The notes under the pieces were generated by a model. It saw nothing but the letters and a program-made list of their open reading frames with translations, searched no databases and was not told where the DNA came from. A program made the translations under genes and the position numbers. Positions 26,810-34,429 of a DNA stretch of 64,000 nt are shown in pieces. This DNA comes from Pelomonas baiyunensis (GTDB lineage Bacteria; Pseudomonadota; Gammaproteobacteria; Burkholderiales; Burkholderiaceae_C), in the NCBI RefSeq assembly GCF_043555935.1, contig NZ_JBIGIB010000004.1:124001-188000 (forward strand), read 5' to 3'. Positions within the stretch are counted from its first letter, which is position 1. Each line of letters opens with the position of its first letter.

Positions 26810-27430
26810 ATGTCAGCCGCTCACCGTTTCATTGGGGCGTTCAGCCTGCTGCTGGCCCTCGCCCCCGCCGCCCAGGCCCAACTCATCGCCCCGGGCAAGC
26901 CGATTGCTGGCGCCACGCAGGAGGAATGGTCCAAGCGCTGGTGGCACTGGGCCCTGTCGTTCGACGAGGAAGACAGCCCCGTGGCCGACGACGACGGCAG
27001 CCGCTGTGCGCAGGGCCAGAACGGACCGGTGTGGTTTCTGGCCGGCACCTACGACCCGCGCCGCGTGACGCGCCAGTGCCGGGTGCCGGCGGGCAAGACG
27101 CTGTTCTTCCCGCTTGTGAATGTGCTGGCCGTGCCGCCGGACGACGAACGCGAGGCCTGTGCCTCGCTGATGCTGCGCGCCGAGGAAGACAGCGACGCGC
27201 CCGCGGCCCTGGTGCTGGAGGTGAACGGCCGGCGCTACAGCGGGCTGGAAGCCCACCGCCAGGCCACGCGCGGCTGCTTCCTGGTGGCGCCGCAAGACGA
27301 CGCCCCGGCGGCCGGCAACGGCTATTACGTGGCGTTCGGGCCGCTGAAGCCGGGCCGCTACACGCTGAACTTCGGCGGCATCCTGCCCAACCTGGCCCAG
27401 GCCGTGACCTACACGCTGGACGTGCGCTGA
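26810..27430 (+). CDS. Secreted hypothetical protein with a WWHW motif
   Basis: A 206-residue exported protein with a signal peptide (HRFIGAFSLLLALAPAAQAQ). The mature part starts with a Trp-rich segment (SKRWWHWALSF) followed by an acidic patch (DEEDSPVADDDGSRC). Then come QGQNGPVWFLAGTYD and CRVPAGKTLFFPLVN. Four or more Cys suggest disulfides in the periplasm. I have seen this arrangement in unannotated proteins but cannot name a function. It starts directly at the stop of the UbiH-like gene, so coupling is likely. Confidence 0.8.
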   Translation: MSAAHRFIGAFSLLLALAPAAQAQLIAPGKPIAGATQEEWSKRWWHWALSFDEEDSPVADDDGSRCAQGQNGPVWFLAGTYDPRRVTRQCRVPAGKTLFFPLVNVLAVPPDDEREACASLMLRAEEDSDAPAALVLEVNGRRYSGLEAHRQATRGCFLVAPQDDAPAAGNGYYVAFGPLKPGRYTLNFGGILPNLAQAVTYTLDVR

Positions 27431-27546
27431 CGCGCCGCGGGCCGCACGTCCGGCCCTTGCCGCCCTAGCGCAGGGACGAATTGCCCCGCCCCCGCCCCGC
27501 TTTTGCCCGCACCGGCGGCCCGCCGGGCGCCTAGCATTTCAGGCCT

Positions 27547-28110
27547 ATGCGCCGCCTTGCCTGCCTTTGCACCGCCCTGCTGAGCCTGGGTCTGACCCTG
27601 GCCGGCTGCGGCACGCCCAGCCAGCCACTGCCCATGGTGGTGACGCCGGCCGACGCGCTGCAGATTCGCGGCTGGGTGCCTGACGCCCTGAAGGCCCAGG
27701 TGGCCGCCGCCCCCGTGCAGGGCGGCCAGGAGACCGGGCGCTGGTGGGGCTCCAAAGTCAGCGCCGAGGCCATGCAGCTGGCGCTGGATGAATCGCTGTT
27801 CGCCGTGGGCATGAAGTCCCTCGCGCCGCAGCCGGCCGCGCGTTTCGAACTGCAGGCCGAACTGGTGCAGCTGGACCAGCCCCTGATCCCCGCCGCCGGC
27901 GTGACCGTGGGCGTGGCGGTGCGCTACAGCCTGGTGGACAAGGCCAACGACGGCCGCATCGTCTACCAGCGGCGCATCACCAACACTGAAGACGCCCGGC
28001 TGGGCGAGGCCATCCTGTCGCCCAGCGAGCGACTGCGCATCGCCAACGAGCGCGCCCTGCGCGCCAACATCGACTTGATGCTGCGCGACCTGGTGGCCCT
28101 GCGACCTTGA
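27547..28110 (+). CDS. Outer-membrane-type lipoprotein of unknown function
   Basis: A 187-residue lipoprotein. The lipobox LAGC ends a short signal peptide, giving a lipidated Cys at residue 21. The next residue is Gly, so no inner-membrane retention Asp is present and outer-membrane sorting is expected. The mature domain is alpha/beta (SAEAMQLALDESLFAVGMKS, FELQAELVQLDQPLIPAAG) and resembles small assembly-type lipoproteins, but I cannot name a family. A convergent MFS gene follows after 32 bases. Confidence 0.8.
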   Translation: MRRLACLCTALLSLGLTLAGCGTPSQPLPMVVTPADALQIRGWVPDALKAQVAAAPVQGGQETGRWWGSKVSAEAMQLALDESLFAVGMKSLAPQPAARFELQAELVQLDQPLIPAAGVTVGVAVRYSLVDKANDGRIVYQRRITNTEDARLGEAILSPSERLRIANERALRANIDLMLRDLVALRP

Positions 28111-28142
28111 TGCCTTGATGCTGTGCGGCCGGCCCCGGGGCC

Positions 28143-29420
28143 TCAGCCGCGCAGCTCGTGCTGGCGCCGGCCGGCCGTCCACCACAGCAGCACCGCGCAC
28201 AACAGCCCGCCCACACTGGCGGCACCGAAGAAGGCCATCATGGCGTCGTAGCCGGCCGGGTTCGTCGCGCTGGCGCCGGCGCGGTCGTTCAACCACCCCG
28301 CCACCACGTTGGCGCCCCCGATGCCGGCGTTCTGCACCACCCACATCAGGCCAATCGCCGTTCCCAGGCGCTGCGGCGCCACCAGCCGGCTGGCCAGCGG
28401 CCACATGACGGCCGGCACCAGCGAGTAGCTGATGCCGATCAGCGCCGTGGCGATCCACAGGCTCCAGGGTGTCAGCGCCAGCACCGCCAGCGCCACCGGC
28501 AGCAGCAAGGCGCCGAACATCAGGAAGGGCGCGTACCGCCCGCGCCGGTCGCACAGCCAGCCGAACGCCGGCGTGGCGAACACCGCGGCCAGGAACACAT
28601 AACTGTTCATCTCGCCGGCTTCGGCCAGATCCAGCCCGTGCACATGCTGGAAGTACTTGATGGAGAAGGTGCTGCGAAACGCCAGGATCACGGCGTACCA
28701 AAGCACGCACAGCACCAAGAGATACCAGTAGGCGCGGCCGAAGTGCAGCAGGTCCCGCCACACGAAGGGCTCACCGGTGCGCGAGGTGGGCAGCAGCCCC
28801 GCCCGGCGCGGCCCGCGGTCGATGCCCCAGTACACCAGCGCCGCCACACACGAAGTGACGGCCATGACCGCCGCAATCACCAGCGGCGGCTGCCAGCCCT
28901 GGGCGTAGGCGGTGGCGAACCACGTGGGCGACATGTCGGCGCTGTAGGAACCGATGCGGCCGATGGCCAGCGTCACGCCCATGGCCAGCGCCACGTTGCG
29001 GCCCGGGCCGTGGAAGTAATCGGCCACGGCCGCGAGCGAGGCGATGCCCATGGTTTCGGCGCCGATGCCGAACAGCAGCCGGCCCAGCGCCATGCCGGTG
29101 AAGTCCGGGCTGAACGCGGTGAACAGCGCACCGGCCAGGCACACGAGGCCGGTGGCCAGCGTCATGAAGGCCGCGCCGAACCGGTCCACCAGCAAGCCGC
29201 CCACCAACACCAGCACCACGTTGGGCAGGCTGTAGATGGCGTTGAGCAGACCGATCTGCGCGTCGCTGAAGCCGCGTTGCTGCTGCAGCAGGTCGGCCAC
29301 CGGGCCGATGGCGTCGTAGCAGTAGTAGTTGCCGTAGCCCGACAGGGCCACCAGCAGCACCACCAGCCAGGCGCGGGTGCGGCTCACGGCCGCGGGGGAA
29401 GCGTGGGGGGTGGGCGTCAT
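28143..29420 (-). CDS. MFS transporter
   Basis: A 425-residue carrier with 12 predicted membrane helices. The ATG at 29420 is preferred because the first helix follows directly (WLVVLLVALSGYGNYYC). The signature loop between helices 2 and 3 is GGLLVDRFGAAF, and the repeat in the second half is GWLCDRRGRY. The opening (YDAIGPVADLLQQQRGFSDAQIG) resembles the MFSD1-like branch, some of whose members move short peptides, but the substrate here cannot be assigned. It is transcribed in the direction away from the Nit hydrolase, with about 80 bases between them. Confidence 0.88.
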   Translation of the reverse strand: MTPTPHASPAAVSRTRAWLVVLLVALSGYGNYYCYDAIGPVADLLQQQRGFSDAQIGLLNAIYSLPNVVLVLVGGLLVDRFGAAFMTLATGLVCLAGALFTAFSPDFTGMALGRLLFGIGAETMGIASLAAVADYFHGPGRNVALAMGVTLAIGRIGSYSADMSPTWFATAYAQGWQPPLVIAAVMAVTSCVAALVYWGIDRGPRRAGLLPTSRTGEPFVWRDLLHFGRAYWYLLVLCVLWYAVILAFRSTFSIKYFQHVHGLDLAEAGEMNSYVFLAAVFATPAFGWLCDRRGRYAPFLMFGALLLPVALAVLALTPWSLWIATALIGISYSLVPAVMWPLASRLVAPQRLGTAIGLMWVVQNAGIGGANVVAGWLNDRAGASATNPAGYDAMMAFFGAASVGGLLCAVLLWWTAGRRQHELRG

Positions 29421-29502
29421 CGCGGTGGGGTCTGGAACCAAGGGCAAGAACGGTGGAAAGCGCGGGCACCAGCGGCGAAACCGAGCGGCTCGGCCGCCCG
29501 GC

Positions 29503-30297
29503 TCACAGCTTGCGGTGGGCCAGCGCCGGTAGCTGCTGGCGCACCTGGGCCAGGCGCGCCGGGTCCAGCTCGGCCAGCACCACGCCCTCGCCTTCCGGCA
29601 GCACGGCCAGCACCTCACCCCAGGGGTCGATGACCAAGCTGTGCCCCCAGGTGCGGCGGCCGTTAGGGTGGGTGCCGCCCTGCGCCGGCGCGATCACGTA
29701 GCACTGGTTCTCCACCGCGCGGGCGCGCAGCAGCAGCTCCCAGTGCTTCTCGCCCGTGGTGTAGGTGAACGCTGCCGGCACGGCCAGCAGGTCGCAGCCC
29801 GCGTAGGTGCGGAAGAGCTCCGGGAAGCGCAGGTCGTAGCAGACCGACAGCCCCACCCGCACCTCGCCCGCCTGGAACTCCGTGGGCGTGCTGCCGGCTT
29901 CCAGCACCCGGCCCTCGTCGTAGCTCTCGCGGCCGTTGTCGAAGGCGAACAGGTGGATCTTGTCGTAGCGCGCCACGCACGCGCCGCTCGGGTCGTACAC
30001 CAGGGTGCTGTTGCGCACGCGGTCGGGCGTGTCGCCCTTCAGCGGCAGCGTGCCGCCGATGACCCACAGGCCCAGCTCCCGCGCGGCCGTGGCCAGCAGC
30101 GCCTGGATGGGGCCGTGGCCCGGCGTCTCGGCGATCGCGAGCTTGTCGCCATCGTGCGCGCCAATCAGGCAGAAGTACTCGGGCAGCGCCGCCAGCTGCG
30201 CGCCCTGGGCGGCGGCGTCTTCCAGCAGGCGGCGGGCGGTGGCGAGGTTGGCGGCCACATCCGGGCCGGACACCATCTGCAAAGCGGCAACTTTCAT
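29503..30297 (-). CDS. Carbon-nitrogen hydrolase (Nit-type amidase)
   Basis: A 264-residue nitrilase-superfamily enzyme. The catalytic triad is visible: Glu in LPEYF, Lys in YDKIHLF and Cys in VCYDLRFPEL. The YDLRFPEL pattern and length match the Nit1/Nit2 group, which hydrolyses deaminated glutathione or alpha-keto amides such as 2-oxoglutaramate. It begins 21 bases after yhdP in the same direction and is likely in one operon with it, an arrangement common in this class of bacteria. No signal peptide is present, so it acts in the cytosol. Confidence 0.9.
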   Translation of the reverse strand: MKVAALQMVSGPDVAANLATARRLLEDAAAQGAQLAALPEYFCLIGAHDGDKLAIAETPGHGPIQALLATAARELGLWVIGGTLPLKGDTPDRVRNSTLVYDPSGACVARYDKIHLFAFDNGRESYDEGRVLEAGSTPTEFQAGEVRVGLSVCYDLRFPELFRTYAGCDLLAVPAAFTYTTGEKHWELLLRARAVENQCYVIAPAQGGTHPNGRRTWGHSLVIDPWGEVLAVLPEGEGVVLAELDPARLAQVRQQLPALAHRKL

Positions 30298-30318
30298 GGC
30301 CGCGATGCTAGCCGCGCC

Positions 30319-33300
30319 TCAGGGGCCGCTGGCCGCCTTGGCCGGCAGCGCCGGCTCCACCTTCTCGACCTTGGGGTCGTCCCAGGTGCCGGTGATGTGG
30401 AACTCGCGCGTGTTGGCCGCGGCGACCGGGCGGCTCAGGATGAGCTGCGCCAGGAAGGCACCCAGCGCGATGGCCGGGTTGATGGCCGCGTACGCCAGCG
30501 ACGCCCCGCCGGCCGACACCTCGGGCACCACCACCACGCGCAGCTTCTGCGTCTCGGCGGCCAAGTCGGTGCTGCCGTCCACCAGCACCGCGGCCTGCAG
30601 CCCGCGGATGCGGATGTTGTCGCTGCGGGCCACGCCGGCGGCGATCTTGACGTCGCCGGTCACGCCGTCGAAGGTGAAGCCTTCGGCGAACACGTCGCGG
30701 AAGTCCAGCAACAACCGGCGCGGCAGCGACTGCAGGCTCAACACGCCCAGCAGCCGGCCCACGCCGGGCTCGGCCTTCAGGAAGGTGCCGGTGTCCAACT
30801 GCACGTTCAGCGAGCCGGCCATGCTGGGGTAGTGCGGCGCCAGGGGCGAGCCGTCCCAGCCCACTTGGCCCGCCAGCACGCCCTTGCCACCGCGCAACAC
30901 CTCGCCCTGGCCCAGCCGGGCCAGCAGCTTGCCGGCGTCGGCGATGTCCAGCTTCCAGTCGAGCTGGGTGCGGCGCTTGAGCAGCGCGTCGCCGGCCTTT
31001 TGTGCGGTCCACACACCGCTGGCCTGCAGGCTGGCCTCGGGCGACTGGATCTGCAGCTTCTCCAGCTTCCAGTCGCGTGCGGCGGCGGGCGCCTGGGCCA
31101 GCACCTCCAGCCGGCCCAGCCGCTTGCCGCGCAGCTCGAAGTCGTCCACCTCGATGTCCAGCGAGGGCAGCGGGCCCGCGGCCGCGTCGGGCTTGGCCGG
31201 GTCGATGAGATCGCTGACCGAATCGACCTCCTGCTTGGGCAGCGACAGCCGCGTCAGCCGGGCCTGCACGGTGTCGACATGGCCACCGCGCACACCGCGC
31301 AGATCGATGCGACCGGCGATCTGCTCGGCATCCACCTGCACGCGCCAGTGCGCGCCGTCGCGCGTGACCTGGGCCGAGGCCCGACCCAGCGACCGGCCCG
31401 CCACCTTCAGCGCCTGGCTGCGCAGCGCGATCTGGCTGGGCAGCAGGCCCACGTCGTCGCCCTCACTCCCCGCCGCACCGGTGACGGCGGCGCTCGTCAA
31501 GGCGCTCAGCCGCTGCTGCCAGGCGTCCAGGTCCAGCGCGGCGGTGTTCACCTGCAGCAGCACGCCGCTGGCCGGCAGCGCGGGCAGCTTGTCTTGCACC
31601 GCCAGCGCGCCGCGCAGCACCTGCGAGCTGGCGCCCGACACATCGCGCTGCAGCTGCGCTTGCAGCAGCGGGGTGCCGCCGTGGCCCACCTCCAGGCGCA
31701 GCTCGTCGCGGCCCGCGGCGGTGGGCGTCATCAGCAGGCGCAGCGGCAGCACCGTGTCGGCCTCTTTGCGGCCGGGGGCTGGCAGGTCCAGCGCCAGGCC
31801 TTGCAGATTGCTGCTCACGCTCAACTCGCTGGCCCCCCCAGACGGAATCGCCAGCTGGAAGCGGTAGGCCGCCTGGCCGCTGGCCGCCTGGGCCAGGCGC
31901 GCCACCGCACCCAGCTCGGTCGCACGGCGAAGGCCGTCGGCCGTGGCCTGGCCCTGCACGGCAAAGCGCAATCCGCCGTCGCGCTGCGTGCCGCCCTCGA
32001 TGCTCGCGTCGCCGCCCAGCAGCCGCGCCGTCACGCCGGCCAGCTGCAGGCCCCGGCGGTCGAAGTCCAGCCGGCCGCGCACGGCGCCCAGCGGCGGCAG
32101 CTCGGGCCGCAGCTTCAGGTCCCCCCCCGCCAGCTGCAGCTGGCCTTTCACGGCGGTCTGCGCGGTGTCGTCGAGCGGAATCGTCAAGCCCAGACGCAAC
32201 CCGACCGGCCCAGGCGCGGTGGTGGTGCTGAGCGCATGGCCCAGCCACTCGTCCAGCGGCGAGGCCCGCACGAAGCGCAGCAGGTCGGTGCCCGCGCCGC
32301 GGCCAGCGCCGTCCAGCTGCAGCACGCGGCCGTGGTGCAGGTCCTTGATGCCGCCGCTCACGCCGGTGAGCTCATAGCCCAGCACCTTGGCCCGGCCGTC
32401 GCGAATGGCCATGCCGGCGCGCTCGAACACCAGTTCCGCGTCCACCGCCTCCAGCGCCGGCCAGGTGGGTGCAGCCCCGTCCGCCGGCGGCACGTAGGCC
32501 AGCGTCACGCCCTGGGCCTGCGTGGCCACGCGGAAGATGCCGCTGGACTTGGGCGCATCGAACGGAAACTCGGCCAGCTCGCCCTTCAGCCGCACGCTGG
32601 TGTTGCGCGCCTCGCCGGCCAGGATGGCGCGCGACACATAGCTGCGCGTGTTGGGCAGGCTTTGCGGGATGTAGCGGGCCACCCGGGTGGCCTCCACCCG
32701 CTGCACCCGGCCGCTCAGGTCCAGAAAGCCCGGCGTGGTGGCACTCGCCGGCCGCCGCCAGGCCACGTCGAACTCGCCGCTCAGGTCGGGCGTTTGCAGT
32801 TGCAGGTCGCGCAGGCGCAACTCCACCTCGGCGGGCGCCTTCGCGCCGGCGGCGGGCAGCGTCCAGCTCATTTGCGTGCTGAGCCGCGAGATCGGCAGGC
32901 GCGGGTCTTCAAACAGCCCCGGCAGTTCAACCTGGCCGTCTTGCACGGTCAACCGGGCCTGGCCGCCGCGTTCATTCGCGTCCAGCGCCAGGCTGGCGCC
33001 TTGCAGGCCAGGGCGGCCGATGCGGCCGGGCGTGTCCGCCGGTTTGGGCGCCACGCCCAGGCCGTCCAGCTGCGCCTGCACGCGGTAGCTGCGCGGGGCG
33101 TCCAGCGGGCCCTGCCATTGGCCGGTCAGGGCGGTCAGCACGCCGCGCGGCTCGAGCTCGGTCAGCACCTGGTGGGCACGTTCACCCAGGGGCAGCCGCT
33201 GCGCGATCTGCGCCATCAGCGCAAAGTCCAGCCGCTGGGCGTTCACCTCGCCGCCCAGCACCGTGTCTTCCTGCTGGGCGCCGCGGCCCAGTTGCAGGCT

Positions 33301-34380
33301 CACGCCCCAGTCCGAGCGCGGCCAGGTCACGCCGTCGCCACTGACAAAGCCCAGCTGGCGCGCCTGCAGGCTCAGACCCTTGGCGGTGCGGGACAGGTCC
33401 AGCCGACCCTCGATGTGGTCCAGGTCCAGCTCCGGCGCGCCGTTCAGCAGCCGCAGCCGCACCGCGCGCAAGGCCATGTCCAGCGTCGCGCCCACGGGCT
33501 GGCCGTCCTTGATCTGGCCCCAGGCGCGCACCGCGCCGTCGCCCTCGGTGAGCTGAAACGGCAGGTCCACGTGCCGGCGCAGCTGGCGCAGGTCGGCCCG
33601 CGGCAGGTCGGCGTACAGCTGACCGCTCCAGTGCTGGAAGTCGCCCGGGCGCTGCAAGAGCGCCTGCGTGAACTGGCCACGCACCGAGAAGCGCTGGCCC
33701 CAGTCGGCCGGCGGCGTGGCGTCCAGCCGCAGCGCGTGGCGGCGCAGGCTGTTGCGCATCACGAAGTTCAGGTCCGACAGCTCCAGCGGCTGCGCCTCGG
33801 CGCGCTTTTCATCCACCCAGCGCACGCGGCCGCGCACGATGGCCAGCTCGGGCTGGCTGAAGAGCCAGTCCATGCCGGCTTCGGTGGTGCTGGCGTCGGT
33901 CTTGTCGGCCTCGTTCACGTCCAGGCCGGCGATGAAGATGCGGCCTTGGGCGTCGCGGCGGATCACCAGCTCCGGCGCATCCACCAGCAACTGGGAAAAC
34001 CGCGGCTGCAGCACCAGCAGCGACTGCGCCGACAGCACCGCCGCCACCCGCGGCAGGCGCAGCGCCGGGCGGCCGGCCGGGTCCAGCACCTGCACGTCGC
34101 CCAGTTCCATGCGGGGCATCCAGCCGCCGCTTTCCACGGTGACGCGGCCGATGCGCAGCGCTACCCCCAAGGTCTTTGAGGCTTCCCGTTCCAGCCAGGG
34201 GCGCCACTCATTGGCGTGCGGGAGAATGACCCAGTGCAGCACCGACCACGCGACCACCGCCAGGCCCCACACCAGGGCCAGGCCCAGCAGCAGCCAGCGC
34301 AGGCTCATCCAGCACAGGCGCAAAGGCCAGCGCGTGGCGCGGGTGCAGTGATGGAGGGCGGCCGAGAAGATGTCAGACAC
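30319..34380 (-). CDS. yhdP: YhdP family AsmA-like inner-membrane protein
   Basis: A 1353-residue protein anchored by one N-terminal helix (LRWLLLGLALVWGLAVVAW). The remainder is a long series of beta-rich AsmA-like repeats in the periplasm (ALRIGRVTVESGGWMPRMEL, ending in FHITGTWDDPKVEKVEP). In E. coli, YhdP is one of the bridge-type proteins that carry phospholipid toward the outer membrane; that role is inferred here by family and size. The start codon is GTG 34380, with an internal ATG just before the helix as an alternative. It is divergent from glnE with a 49-base gap and followed by the Nit hydrolase. Confidence 0.9.
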   Translation of the reverse strand: MSDIFSAALHHCTRATRWPLRLCWMSLRWLLLGLALVWGLAVVAWSVLHWVILPHANEWRPWLEREASKTLGVALRIGRVTVESGGWMPRMELGDVQVLDPAGRPALRLPRVAAVLSAQSLLVLQPRFSQLLVDAPELVIRRDAQGRIFIAGLDVNEADKTDASTTEAGMDWLFSQPELAIVRGRVRWVDEKRAEAQPLELSDLNFVMRNSLRRHALRLDATPPADWGQRFSVRGQFTQALLQRPGDFQHWSGQLYADLPRADLRQLRRHVDLPFQLTEGDGAVRAWGQIKDGQPVGATLDMALRAVRLRLLNGAPELDLDHIEGRLDLSRTAKGLSLQARQLGFVSGDGVTWPRSDWGVSLQLGRGAQQEDTVLGGEVNAQRLDFALMAQIAQRLPLGERAHQVLTELEPRGVLTALTGQWQGPLDAPRSYRVQAQLDGLGVAPKPADTPGRIGRPGLQGASLALDANERGGQARLTVQDGQVELPGLFEDPRLPISRLSTQMSWTLPAAGAKAPAEVELRLRDLQLQTPDLSGEFDVAWRRPASATTPGFLDLSGRVQRVEATRVARYIPQSLPNTRSYVSRAILAGEARNTSVRLKGELAEFPFDAPKSSGIFRVATQAQGVTLAYVPPADGAAPTWPALEAVDAELVFERAGMAIRDGRAKVLGYELTGVSGGIKDLHHGRVLQLDGAGRGAGTDLLRFVRASPLDEWLGHALSTTTAPGPVGLRLGLTIPLDDTAQTAVKGQLQLAGGDLKLRPELPPLGAVRGRLDFDRRGLQLAGVTARLLGGDASIEGGTQRDGGLRFAVQGQATADGLRRATELGAVARLAQAASGQAAYRFQLAIPSGGASELSVSSNLQGLALDLPAPGRKEADTVLPLRLLMTPTAAGRDELRLEVGHGGTPLLQAQLQRDVSGASSQVLRGALAVQDKLPALPASGVLLQVNTAALDLDAWQQRLSALTSAAVTGAAGSEGDDVGLLPSQIALRSQALKVAGRSLGRASAQVTRDGAHWRVQVDAEQIAGRIDLRGVRGGHVDTVQARLTRLSLPKQEVDSVSDLIDPAKPDAAAGPLPSLDIEVDDFELRGKRLGRLEVLAQAPAAARDWKLEKLQIQSPEASLQASGVWTAQKAGDALLKRRTQLDWKLDIADAGKLLARLGQGEVLRGGKGVLAGQVGWDGSPLAPHYPSMAGSLNVQLDTGTFLKAEPGVGRLLGVLSLQSLPRRLLLDFRDVFAEGFTFDGVTGDVKIAAGVARSDNIRIRGLQAAVLVDGSTDLAAETQKLRVVVVPEVSAGGASLAYAAINPAIALGAFLAQLILSRPVAAANTREFHITGTWDDPKVEKVEPALPAKAASGP

Positions 34381-34429
34381 GGAAGGCGCGTGGAGAAAAA
34401 CCGGCCGGCAGGCAATCTAGCACAGGGTC

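Noticed and set aside
29641..34179. 1,500-codon open frame antisense to yhdP
   Set aside because: A shadow of yhdP produced by high GC at third positions; no ribosome site or motif.
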